22,000 bases of DNA. Source: Prorocentrum cordatum (Eukaryota > Sar > Dinophyceae > Prorocentrales > Prorocentraceae). Positions 7,863 to 15,899 of this stretch are shown piece by piece (positions within the stretch are counted from its first letter, which is position 1; the number at the start of each line of letters is the position of its first letter). The position numbers were made by a program, and so were the translations under genes. The stretch spans positions 1,230,579 to 1,252,578 of the forward strand of contig CAUYUJ010015504.1 in the NCBI GenBank assembly GCA_963575745.1, given 5' to 3'. Below the pieces are notes generated by a model that worked only from the letters and a program-made list of their open reading frames with translations, had not been told where the DNA came from and ran no database searches.

Positions 7863-7880
7863 TCACTCGTCGTCGTCGAA
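7733..7880. repeat. (CGT)n microsatellite with 19 perfect units
   Basis: Perfect CGT triplets occupy 7804-7860, flanked by interrupted GTC/CGT triplets on both sides. Frames across it encode poly-Ser, poly-Arg or poly-Asp. Confidence 0.97.
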
Positions 7881-8400
7881 GTCGGGTGAAAAGGAGGGGG
7901 AAGCAGCGAGAAGGGAGGAAGAGGGGCAGCAGATAGGAAGTGTTGCGCAGACCCCGACGTCAGAGTCCACGCGCCATACCTGATTTTCAATGTGTTCATA
8001 CTGCAGTTGTTGTTGTTTGGTCCTGAGCACGCATGTTTCAGAATCAGCACCGTACTGCCAGTATATGCGACATTACGTTTCGAGTAAGCTACAATCGAAG
8101 GGAACGGCGAATCAAATAGTAATTGATTCCATATGATGGCAAATTTTGCCCGACTGCCATCATCGCGCCCCCGCGCGCCATCATGCACGCTATCGTTCCG
8201 CTAGCGTGACCACTGACAACCCAACCCGCAGCATGAGCGCGTGACTTTCTTATTTTGTCGTGCTAGCTATTCTGGAATGAGTATTCGCACACCGACGGGG
8301 GGGAATCCCAGGAACACCGCATTTCTTGTATTACGACCGTTTTTGCAAGTTGACACAGTGTAGCCATGCCGAACAATATACTTCTAGCCCCCCAACAACG
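7881..8400. other. AT-richer stretch, no gene recognised
   Basis: This is one of the least repetitive and most AT-rich parts of the window. It contains a 9-bp stem hairpin (ATGATGGCA at 8133-8141 with TGCCATCAT at 8155-8163). No open frame resembled a known family. Confidence 0.5.
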
Positions 8401-8848
8401 TCACACCCGCGACGCATTTGCGACCCACCCGCGACCTACCCACACTGCTTCGCCGAAGCAGTCGGCGCCTGCGGCGGGCTCGTTGCATAATTTGTGAAAC
8501 TTTGGCGCCTGCGGCGGGCATCTCCAGAGTCTCGCAGACTGCCGACGTCTCCACCACCCCCCTCTTACTCCTCATCCGCCCCCTGCGGGGTGCTACGTAG
8601 CCAGAGTGCATCGAGGCGGACAGCCGTACTCGTACCAGGCAGCGGCGTCCTTGCGGCGGGTAGTCTATGAAGAAGCGCCCTCGGGAGTCCTTCGGCGCCT
8701 GGGTGTCCCAGCGCCTCCCCTCGGCTCCCGGGAGGAGATGCTGCGAGGCTGCGCAGCATCTGGTGCACAACACGCAGCCTCCACTCCGCTCGCTGGACCT
8801 CGTGGACACCGGCCCGCCGACAACGGTGCTGGAGGAGGAGGAGGAGGA
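8401..8848. other. GC-rich stretch with short direct and inverted repeats
   Basis: It holds the 17-nt odd palindrome CTGCTTCG-C-CGAAGCAG (8445-8461). Two copies of GGCGCCTGCGGCGGGC start near 8465 and 8504. No recognisable gene. Confidence 0.55.
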
Positions 8849-9012
8849 GGGATAAGACGAAACCAGGACGAGGACAAATTCGAGTGAGGCCGAATCTAGA
8901 ATCTCTGAGACCTGGCAGCTCTGGAGGACGTATCGGGCGCCGCGGCCTTCTCAGAACGTTCTGGAACGCTCTGAGAGCAGTCCAGAAAGCTCTGGAACGG
9001 ATTCATCCTCGT
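8849..9012. repeat. Dispersed repeat R, copy B
   Basis: Begins GGGATAAGACGAAACC and follows copy A through AATCTCTGAGACCTGGC, CGGGCGCCGCGGCCTTCTCA, GAACGCTCTG-like units and TTCATCCTCGTCC. The longest identical run shared with copy A spans the CGGGCGCC...CTTCTCAGA segment. Confidence 0.85.
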
Positions 9013-9021
9013 CCTAGCCCC

Positions 9022-9135
9022 GAAGAGAGGAGGAGGACGAGGAGGAGGAGGAGGAGGAGGAGGAGGAGGATGAGGGAGAAGGAGGGAGAAACGAGGAGGA
9101 GGAGGAGGAGGACGATGGAGGAGGACGATCACGAG
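9022..9135. repeat. (GGA)n microsatellite
   Basis: Near-perfect GGA triplets at 9039-9069 with an interrupted continuation to about 9125. Confidence 0.93.
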
Positions 9136-9489
9136 CGCGAGGACGCCCACGAGTACGAAGCGGCAGACTACCTCACCACGAAGGTTCGACTGCGGAGGCC
9201 CAGCGGCGCCAGGGGGGAGGATCGCGCACGACCTGAGCCGCACAGCACCTGCCGAACTCGCTGGGCTGACATCGTCGCCCTGGGTATGCAGGAGCTCGAC
9301 CACAAGAAACCTTCGCAAGAAACCCAACCCTGAGACCCCAGGCCGTTCATTGATTTCTGGTGTGGGAGCGTCACGCTTGCCATAGCAAAACCATCGAAAC
9401 ACAAGAAACCGAGGGCATCCTGGAGGCAAGCAGGGTGTTTCTTGGCATGAGTTCCCACTGTATGCTTGGAAACCCTGCGGACCTTCTCC
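9136..9489. other. Intergenic stretch, no gene recognised
   Basis: Mixed sequence. AAACACAAGAAACC near 9398 and GTGTTTCTTGG near 9438 are partly complementary. The open frames present show no family resemblance. Confidence 0.45.
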
Positions 9490-9687
9490 CAATTTTGGGA
9501 GGCGGATATCTATTCAAATCCACCGCCTGGGGAACCGACGTCCTGGGACCCCAGCGGGCGGTCGATACGGATATGATTCGCCCCCCTGGAAACTAAATGT
9601 ATCCACATTCACAGCCCGATGAGGTCCTCGAAGATCGATCCCCAGGCGATGGTTAATTACGTAAAAATCCCCGCCTCGGAAATTTGA
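9490..9687. mobile_element. Foldback element, about 198 bp, with long imperfect inverted repeats
   Basis: The left arm (from about 9490) reads AATTTTGGGAGGCGGATATC..., CCGCCTGGGGAACCGACG and CAGCGGGCGGTCGATACGGA. The right arm, reverse-complemented from 9687, reads AAATTTCCGAGGCGGGGATT..., CGCCTGGGGATCGATC and CATCGGGCTGTGAATGTGGA. The two arms align over roughly 90 bp and meet near 9588. There is almost no unique interior, as in foldback or MITE-like elements. No target-site duplication was identified. Confidence 0.7.
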
Positions 9688-9737
9688 TGATCTTCTCCAC
9701 ATGCTCCTCCCCCAAACCCATCGACCCTCTCGAGCTG

Positions 9738-9800
9738 CCTCCTCCTCCTCCTCCTCCTCCTCCTCCGTCCTACTTCCTCCGTCCTCCTCCTGCCTCCCCT
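9738..9800. repeat. (TCC)n microsatellite
   Basis: TCC triplets, perfect for about 25 bases near 9740-9766, then interrupted. Confidence 0.9.
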
Positions 9801-10774
9801 TACTTGCGGTCGCTCCTGCGCGCGCAGGGGGAGGAGGAGAAGGCGAATCATAATAAACCCAAGATGCCTCAACGATGCGGCGGTACACCCTTCCGTCCAA
9901 AGCACATCCTCCTTTTTCCTTCCTCATGTCACCTTCCTCCATTACCAGAAAGTACCGGTACTGATAATCCCTGGACCTCTCACGGGGTGCGTTTTGACCA
10001 GGAATCCGAGGCGAATCCAGCGGTGGCGGCGAGGACCAGCAAGGAGGCCCAAAAAGCAACCACGAGAGAAGGATGGCAATATGTGTACCTCTTTCCCCTT
10101 CCCCCTCTTTCCCCACTCTGCCCCCGCACGTTGGCCCCCGAGGTGAGCCCCCCCGCCCCGGGCCCCCCCCCGCGCCCGCTGAAGGTCGCGGCGAGCATGG
10201 AGCCGTCCACCTCGCGACGCGAGGGCTGGCCCTCAAGGAAAGGACATTGGGGGGGGGGGACGAGCGCCCTGCCAGCCTCCAGCCTTGCTACAGGCGGACT
10301 TGACTGGACAGGACACGCGAGAGGACACCAGACCCTTCCGAGGTTCCGAGGGCCAAATTGCCATAGCAAGGTAAGGATGCATGGGTCGCGAGACACAAGA
10401 CAAAAGTTCCCTTGATTTGGCAGGGTCGACCTAATAATTCGGGCCGACTGTACCTGATGGAACTGTCTCCACCAAAACAACTTCCTTCGGGTGCCAGCCT
10501 CGCTTCACTCTGGACCAGTACACCGGGGCTCTGCCGTGGGGACGTGTGCACTCACCTCGAAGCTGTCGAATGTGTCCAAGAGTGGAGAAAAGTCTTGCAC
10601 TTCGCGCGTGCAAATGATCGAAATCTGATCGTTGGCCATCTCCAAAGCGAGGCAGGGGTGACCGCGCGCAGCAACAGACGAGGAAACTTGGGGGCAGGTT
10701 CCCCGCGCAACCCCCAGGAGATGGGCGCGCGGCCTGCCTGCGAAATCTGAAAAATTTGCCGCACCGCCAACAAG
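9801..10774. other. GC-rich intergenic stretch with C- and G-runs, no gene recognised
   Basis: Contains C-runs around 10146-10172 and a run of 10 G near 10249-10258, and the palindrome CTCGCG-A-CGCGAG near 10211. Long frames on both strands are compositional. No recognised family. Confidence 0.45.
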
Positions 10775-10782
10775 TCCTACAC
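10775..10782. repeat. Target-site duplication, left copy
   Basis: TCCTACAC, identical to 10920-10927, directly outside the inverted repeats of the MITE. Confidence 0.88.
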
Positions 10783-10919
10783 TTAAGTCGGGCGTGTCCC
10801 CCTACAGGGTTTTTTTCGACGAAACTCAAAAAATACACTACAAATGCCCCAAAATGGTCACATACTCTTTTTGGACTATGTTTGAAGATTCCCCCTGTAG
10901 AGGGACAGGCCCGACTCAA
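10783..10919. mobile_element. MITE with 27-bp terminal inverted repeats and 8-bp target-site duplication
   Basis: The left end TTAAGTCGGGCGTGTCCCCC continuing to TACAGGG matches the reverse complement of the right end (TTGAGTCGGGCCTGTCCCTC, then TACAGGG) at 24 of 27 positions. The element is flanked by identical TCCTACAC at 10775-10782 and 10920-10927, a perfect 8-bp target-site duplication. The 83-bp interior is AT-richer and has no coding capacity. Duplications of 8 bp are typical of hAT elements and a few other DNA-transposon groups, so a hAT-type origin is suggested but not shown. No second copy is present here. Confidence 0.9.
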
Positions 10920-10927
10920 TCCTACAC
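10920..10927. repeat. Target-site duplication, right copy
   Basis: TCCTACAC, identical to 10775-10782. Its exact placement at both ends fixes the element boundaries. Confidence 0.88.
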
Positions 10928-11299
10928 CACCTCCATTCGTGCTGCCCTGAGGGGCTGGAGGGTGGGCCCCGGGGCACCTTCGGGGGCGCCTGGAAGGAGA
11001 CTCCGTCGAGGTCCAGTCGCGGCCAAGACGGAAGAAGACGAGCGGCGAGGCGAGACATGTTGCGCGGCACTTCGACGAAGTGCTACACCTCGTGGCTCGG
11101 ACGCATGACCACTCCGAATTTGGCTGATCGATGAACCTCCTCGTTACTCCAGATTTCGTCTGGACCCTCCAAGACAAGCCATTTCAGACCTCCCCCGTGG
11201 GAGAACACTCCAAAACATCGTCCCCAGACCCCCTGGGCCCTCCAAGATAGCCTGGAAGAGACCCCCCCCCCGACATGAGACCCCCCTCCCTTTCTTACG
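10928..11299. other. Intergenic stretch, no gene recognised
   Basis: Contains the 17-nt odd palindrome GCACTTCG-A-CGAAGTGC (11067-11083) and two CCCTCCAAGA stretches about 65 bp apart (near 11164 and 11230), plus a C-run near 11261-11270. It lies between the MITE and the second LINE fragment. Confidence 0.45.
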
Positions 11300-11329
11300 A
11301 GATCTGGAGTACTTCTTTCAGGAAGCGAT

Positions 11330-11852
11330 CCCGGGCCGAGAGGTCCTCAGACTCGGCCGCGCGGGCCTAGACCTTAACCAGAGTGGGAACAAAAGGAGCC
11401 CAAGCGGAGTTTACCAGGAGGCCTGCGCAAAGCTTGCACGACAGCATCTTAGCACGGTCGAGCTTAAAGGCCTTCCAACCATTGAGACAATCGCTGAAAC
11501 CAACAGACGATCTGGCGAGACACGAACAAGCATAGAGAAGCACGACGCAATCAGCGGCTTGGGAGGTCTGGGGGAACCTGTCCCGGAGAGGGGCCCACAC
11601 ACGGAGGGCCAATTTTTAGTGGAATTTTAATTGATTCCCTCACTACGCGCTTCTGGAACGACCCGCTCATGAACACCTTGCCCGAGAAATGTTGCTCATC
11701 TCCTGGATGGGGCTCACCTTCCCATGTCACCTCAGGGGCAGAGTCTCGATCAAGCCGAAAAACCACATCACCTGGATGAGGGAAGAGCCCCTCGGTGAAC
11801 GGGACCGGGTCTGCGTTGGAGCAGGAGGCGGGGTCACTCTATAGGGCTGCCG
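11330..11852 (-). pseudogene. RNase H-like domain of the second LINE fragment, broken
   Basis: Frame 1 (11820-11640) reads ADPVPFTEGLFPHPGDVVFR and HFSGKVFMSGSF. This is the first RNase H strand, where DGS is usual; Ser at 11667-11665 replaces the catalytic Asp. After a frameshift near 11625, frame 2 gives VWAPLRDRFPQTSQAADCVV, the second motif, with Asp where Glu is usual. FSDCLNGWKAF follows and keeps the third Asp, then YAGLL-like CAGLLVNSAWAP. An in-frame TAG at 11369-11367 breaks VPTLVKV from ARAAESEDLSARDRFLK. RNase H removes the RNA strand during reverse transcription. With one catalytic Asp lost, a frameshift and a stop, this copy is inactive. Confidence 0.8.
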
Positions 11853-12524
11853 TTAAAACGTCCGCGTCACATGACCCCTCCCCCCCCTGAGATCCACAAC
11901 TCCTGGACGTACCCACAGCCAGTGAAAAATGGAAACCGTAGGACCCCCGCAGAGCTGGAACCTGATCGCGCCGCCGATTGGGTTGCTGCGCTGGGCCGCT
12001 CGCTCCAGAGCCCAGCAGGTCCCACAAGCATTGGCCCGGATCGAGCCCTTCTCTAAAGACGTGCATTTGGAACAACGGAGAAGAAGGAGGGGGGGGAGGG
12101 GAGGAGGGGGTCGCGGATCACACAGTCGCGGCATAGCCCGATTCTGTTCAACGGTGCGGCGCATACACCTGATGACCGCCTCGCACAGCATTATCTGGAC
12201 AAGCTTGGGGGAGAAAGCGGCGGGGCAGATGGTGATTCCCTGATCCGTCGTGAGCTGGGCAAAACTCGTCATGGCCCAACCTATCCTAACAAGAGACAAA
12301 TACGTGGCCCAAGGACCTTCGGAATTGGCGCCCAATTGACGGTGGCTTGGTCGAAATCTGCTACGAATCATCGCGAAGAGTAGCGGAGGCGAGGGCACGC
12401 GGAGTAAGCTGTACCCGGGCATCCCACAGACCCTGGAAAAACTAGCAACAGGGGAAACAGCTGCACGATACGTGACGAGGTAAGCGACCTGGGCCCAGTG
12501 AAAAACTCGACCGATGTGCCGCAT
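11853..12524 (-). pseudogene. LINE reverse transcriptase C-terminal (thumb/connection) region with zinc-finger-like motif
   Basis: The frame reads GPWATYLSLVRIGWAMTSFA, then LTTDQGITICPAAFSPKLVQ, AVIRCMRRTVEQNRAM, and later CSKCTSLEKGSIRANACGT and FQLCGGPTVSIFHWLWV with PGVVDLR. This order (RIGW, Asp-x-Gly, a basic helix, a glycine/serine turn and then a CxxCG...FHRLW.C finger) is characteristic of the region after the catalytic core in dinoflagellate LINE polyproteins. Two finger positions are changed: Phe where the first Cys is usual and Val where the last Cys is usual. The proline/leucine run PPPPLPPLLLL is produced by the purine tract at 12076-12112. No start codon is argued; this is an internal part of a longer protein. 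Confidence 0.77.
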
Positions 12525-12597
12525 CCAGAACGGAGGACAGACACGTCAGAACCCGAACAACCATAGATTTCAGATCCCATAGGTTACCAGCCTGGAA

Positions 12598-12726
12598 CAT
12601 ATCCCTATCCCTATGCTGGGCACCTCCTCATCACGATGCCAATCTTAGGGATTCCCTTATTTTTTGAGGGCGAATCCCTAAGATTGTCATCGCCGTTTGG
12701 CGTGTCAATCTTAGGGATAGGGATAC
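12598..12726. mobile_element. Nested inverted-repeat element (MITE-like), about 129 bp
   Basis: An inner inverted repeat pairs 12634-12654 with 12672-12692 at 20 of 21 positions (CAATCTTAGGGATTC against GAATCCCTAAGATTG). An outer repeat pairs ATCCCTATCCCTA (12601-12613) with TAGGGATAGGGAT (12712-12724). The motif CAATCTTAGGGAT occurs a third time at 12706-12718. The element lies within about 40 bp of the 5' limit of the second LINE fragment. No target-site duplication was found. Confidence 0.72.
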
Positions 12727-12935
12727 GTTCGAGGCTGGTGAATAGGTGACAAATCGTGCCAGCGGTCCCGCGGCACGAATCTTGCGGGTATGGCGGCCCT
12801 GGGCTTCGCGAGCGGTGGCGACCCTCCTGCAGCGGGCGTGAACAGAAGTTTGGCCCGAGCCTTGGCCTGCTCCCCTCGGCCTCCAGCGCGAGGGGCTTGG
12901 CCAACTCCGCCCTCGATGCCAAGGCCTACTGCCGC

Positions 12936-13143
12936 GGAAATATCGGGTCGGGCGAAAGGGGGGATAGCAAAGGGGGGGGGGGAGAATCAGCTCACGTAGC
13001 TGATTTTCCCGGCGCCTCCCGGCGCCGCAGGCGCCCATGTATCGAGGAATGGGCCCCTCGGTGGGGCCGAAACCAGCTGCATGCAGCAGACTTTGTAACC
13101 CCCCCTTCCCCTATCCCCCCCTTTCGTCCGGCCCGGAAGTACC
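12936..13143. mobile_element. Foldback element with about 70-bp imperfect inverted repeats
   Basis: The left arm contains GGGTCGGGCGAAAGGGGGGA (12945-12964) then TAGCAAAGGGGG. The reverse complement of the right arm reads GGGCCGGACGAAAGGGGGGA then TAGGGGAAGGGGG (13101-13135). Further in, both arms carry a small palindrome: AATCAGCT-CACGT-AGCTGATT at 12985-13005 on the left and GCTGCATGCAGC near 13076 on the right. The interior is GC-rich. The extent beyond the G-runs is uncertain by about 10 bp. Confidence 0.65.
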
Positions 13144-13640
13144 CGAGCTGGGGCAGCCGTGCTTGCCGAGGAGATCCTCAACGGCGACGCCGGCCTGGGG
13201 CGCGGAAGCCGCGGCCGGGCGGCCGGGAGTCCGCGCGCGGCCTACTCGTGGAGTCCGCGAGCGCCGCCGCTGCGAGGGGTCGCCCCCAGGCGGCACTGCC
13301 CGAGCCACCTCGAGCGCAGCCCGGCCCAACCCCACCTCTCGGCGACGAGCCCCTCTGAGAGGCCTTGCAAGCCTTCTCCGAGACCACAGGCGGCTGCTGA
13401 GAAGGCCGGAGGGCTTCTGAGAAGCCCCGCCCCTTCCGAGGAGGCCTGCCCCCTCTCACTTCCCCCCTGGGCTCGCCGCCGAGCCTCCAGCGCATCCTGC
13501 CCCAGGTGGAGCAGGGACGGCAGATGGAAGCCTGGGCCGCCTGCAGACCCAGCCGAGGAACGAGAGGAAGGAGGCAGAGCACACGAACGAGGTGAAAAAG
13601 AGGCGGGCGACGAGGGAGCGGCGGCAGCAGCGGGCGGATG
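13144..13640. other. GC-rich intergenic stretch, no gene recognised
   Basis: Contains the 17-nt odd palindrome GGGCTTCT-G-AGAAGCCC (13411-13427). All frames are open for long distances because of base composition; none showed recognisable motifs. Confidence 0.45.
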
Positions 13641-13750
13641 ATTTCAAAAGGAGGAGGAGGACAAGCAGAAGGAGGCGAGGGAGGGAGGCTAGAAAGACAG
13701 GTCGAAGGAGAAGGAGAAGGAGGAGGAGGAGGAGGAGGAGGAGGAGGATA
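13641..13750. repeat. (GGA)n/(AAGGAG) purine microsatellite
   Basis: GGA triplets, densest at 13706-13748, in a longer purine-rich tract that starts near 13560. Confidence 0.92.
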
Positions 13751-13924
13751 CGGCGAAGTGCAAGTAGGAGAGGGCAGAGCAACAACAACCGCGCCCACCG
13801 CGCACAGCGTGCTGCGCAACACAGAGACGTCGCGCTCGCCGGCCAGGCTGAGATCCAACACCTCGTCGGCCCGCGCGGCGGCCATGACCTGCACGGGCGC
13901 GGGCGCCGCCTTCCCCCCTACGAG

Positions 13925-14255
13925 GAAGCCAAGTTCGGGACAACATCGGACGGGGATAAGTCGGGGACCTCTGAGATCCAGCGGTGATGAGGGAGGTGTC
14001 CCCAGACATGCTCGCGTCGTGAAGAAACTACGACGGCATTTTTGTTTTGCCGTGTTCGGCCACTGAGGTGCTTGCCAGGCCCCAGGACCGTCACAAAAGA
14101 CTCAGGGCGAAAAACCAGCCCCAAAGGAAGAAGGGTCGGGACTTCCGGGGACCCGCATTGCAAACATCAGAACATCTCATGTCTGAGTCGGGCGCCACAG
14201 CCTTCTCAGATCGCTCAGGAACGCTGCGGAGCGACGTATCCCGATCCTGGACATG
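13925..14255. repeat. Dispersed repeat R, copy C (split)
   Basis: The left part (13925-13990) holds AAGTTCGGGACAAC and CCTCTGAGATCCAGCGGTGA. The right part (14187-14255) holds CGGGCGCCACAGCCTTCTCA and GGAACGCTGCGGAGCGACGT. About 200 bp separates them that is absent from copies A and B, so the repeat appears interrupted or rearranged. Confidence 0.6.
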
Positions 14256-14273
14256 GATGTCCCCCACCCCCCC

Positions 14274-14415
14274 TGGACCCCGCACCACCTGGCGAGGAGC
14301 CGACACGCACCTCCGGGCCCTCCATTTCCACATCCCCCCCCCCCTAGACCCTGCACCACCTGGCGAGAAGCCAACACGCACCTCCAGGCCCTCCACTTCC
14401 ACATCCCCCCCCCCA
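14274..14415. repeat. 71-bp tandem duplication, two copies
   Basis: Units start TGGACCCCGCACCACCTGGC (14274) and TAGACCCTGCACCACCTGGC (14345), with few differences across 71 bp; both end in a C-run. Confidence 0.93.
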
Positions 14416-14452
14416 GTCGCTGAGGGGCACGGACCAGGGGGACCAGTTCAAT

Positions 14453-14498
14453 GGGTGGACTCAATGGGCGACTCAATGGGCGACTCAGTGGGCGACTG
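14453..14498. repeat. 12-bp tandem repeat GGGCGACTCAAT
   Basis: Four near-identical units: a 13-bp variant at 14453-14465, then 14466-14477, 14478-14489 and a partial unit. It leads directly into the TCGATGCGCTCC and CTAACG motifs shared with 7066-7175. Confidence 0.9.
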
Positions 14499-14499
14499 G

Positions 14500-14700
14500 G
14501 GGTCGATGCGCTCCCCCCGAGTCCTGTCCCCCCCCTAACGATGCCCCTGAGTCGTTTCTCTCCGCCAGGAAGATCAACAAGAATAGGAGGAGCACGGGAT
14601 GGAGGAGGCGAGAGGAGAGGGTGGAGGAGCGACGGCACAGAGGGGGTGGAGGAAGTGGGTGGAGGTGGAGGAACGGAGAGCACGGCACAAACTGAATAGG
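14500..14700. repeat. CTAACG-TGCCCCTGAGTCG motif and purine-rich tract
   Basis: The motif at 14534-14554 matches the right end of the 5772-5956 candidate element. It is followed by GGAGG-rich sequence, as at 5966-6115. Confidence 0.6.
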
Positions 14701-15210
14701 CGACCGCATTCATTAAAGCACATCAACCGTAACTCAAAGAAGGTCAAACGAGTTGGGCTGCTCGCGGGACTCGCGTCACCCGCGCACAGTCATGCGGGCG
14801 GCGCGATCTCTGGCGGCAGCGGAGGAGGGGATGCACGAGGAGGAGGAGGACGAGCACGAGGATCGAGGGGCAACGTAATCATAAACCGAATTCATCTGAG
14901 GTCCGCGCGGATTCTGAGATCGACGCTGGATCCCTCTTCCCGGCCCGCTCCGCGCGCCAGTCGCAGGCGCCGCCAGGGGTGGAAGGGAAAGCAACGCCGA
15001 TCCCAATAATCTGCGCGTAACTCCGACAAGTGAGTGATGGAATAAGCAGTGTGCCACTCTTACAGGTGAATCGACGTCCCCACCGATGCATCGGCGCCGT
15101 CGGGGTGGAGAACATCCGCGCGAGCCCCCAAGAACTCATGTTGATACCTATCTTCCTTTTCGAGAGGAGGAGGCGGGAAGAACCCAGAAATATGGCGTCT
15201 CGATTTACTT

Positions 15211-15433
15211 GAGCAGGGACCGACTGTCCCAGCATTCCTATAGGCCTACCACGACATGTTCGCAGAACCCCACACTGTTCTAATAACAAAGCAATGTTCT
15301 TAGAACATGATCCCTATATGTTAAAACAACACAGTCCCTGCCAGAAATGTTCTTAGAGCATTTCGTGGAAACCAGACACGGTTATTAGAACATGATTTGG
15401 TGAGCCTATAGGCGAGCCATCGCCACTGCTTGA
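15211..15433. mobile_element. Repeat Y, copy 2: element with terminal inverted repeats
   Basis: CCTATAGGCCTACC (from 15238) is inverted relative to the end reading GGTGAGCCTATAGG (up to 15412). On the reverse strand, CCTATAGGCTCACC is followed by AAATCATGTTC, where the left end has ACGACATGTTC. GTTCTTAGAACA-type palindromic motifs occur inside. Copy 1 at 6585-6777 shares both ends and about 20 bp of flank on each side, so the repeat unit is longer than the inverted-repeat core. Confidence 0.7.
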
Positions 15434-15828
15434 TTTACACGGGCAGCCGACCGCTGGACGTTTGTGGACCAGGCACACGGCGAGGCGACCCTCGAGGCCA
15501 GACCCCCCCACCCCGCTGCGGGACCTGGCCCTCCTTCTCCATCGCCCCCGCCCGCGCCTCCAGCTCGGCCTCACGGCGCTGGCAGCTCCCCGGCGGGCCC
15601 GGCGGAGTCGGGAGGAAGCCAGGATCGAATCGACCCGGCGGGAGCCAGTACTGAATATCGGCAGTACTTCCATCCCGCCCTGCCCGGCGGCCAAAAGTGG
15701 AGCCAGGAGGGAGGAGGGGGGGTGTAGAGGCCTCCCAATTGGGGTCGGAATAGATGGGGTCGGAGGATCGCGCCGCATCGGCGACGGGGCGGCGACATCC
15801 GCACGGAGAAGATCGGGCTACGCATCCA
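15434..15828. other. GC-rich intergenic stretch, no gene recognised
   Basis: Contains AGTACTG/CAGTACT, a short inverted pair near 15648, and long compositional frames. I recognise no gene. Confidence 0.45.
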
Positions 15829-15869
15829 GCCGCATCGCCGATGCATCGCCGATGCATCGGCGATGCGGC
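15829..15869. repeat. 41-nt near-perfect palindrome (20-bp arms, 1-nt centre)
   Basis: The left arm GCCGCATCGCCGATGCATCG (15829-15848) is followed by C (15849) and its exact reverse complement (15850-15869). The arms are themselves built from the GATGCATCGGC motif. A shorter form of that motif, CGATGCATCGGCG, occurs near 15084. It could extrude as a cruciform or form a hairpin in RNA. There are no T-tract or gene contexts that would make it a terminator. Confidence 0.97.
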
Positions 15870-15899
15870 GTGATTCTCCAACCACCTGGGAAACCTAGA

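Larger units (their letters stand above)
11300..12560 (-). mobile_element. Second LINE fragment: RT C-terminal region, zinc-finger-like motif and RNase H (degenerate)
   Basis: Minus-strand frames give consecutive parts of a retroelement polyprotein. The 12524-11853 frame, open for 223 codons, is the region after the RT core; it is followed by RNase H in two frames. The 5' limit lies close to the inverted-repeat element at 12598-12726. No RT core is seen beyond it, so the copy is truncated at its 5' end, cut by that element, or both. A GGAGGG tract at 12076-12112 sits inside the RT-derived frame. Family assignment is from recalled motif patterns, not a search. Confidence 0.8.

Noticed and set aside
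7778-8188. Poly-Asp/poly-Ser ORFs across the CGT tract
   Set aside because: Products of a perfect microsatellite.
12601-12726. Telomere-like CCCTA/TAGGG repeats
   Set aside because: Dinoflagellate-type telomere repeats are TTTAGGG; here the units are TAGGGA in short inverted arrangement, not a tandem telomeric array.
13178-13894. 238-codon minus-strand ORF
   Set aside because: Composition-driven, crosses a GGA microsatellite, overlaps open frames on the other strand.
14274-14415. CRISPR-like repeats
   Set aside because: Only two 71-bp units in direct tandem, without unique spacers; the organism appears eukaryotic.
15829-15869. Transcription terminator
   Set aside because: The palindrome lacks a T-tract and lies in no transcription unit that can be recognised.
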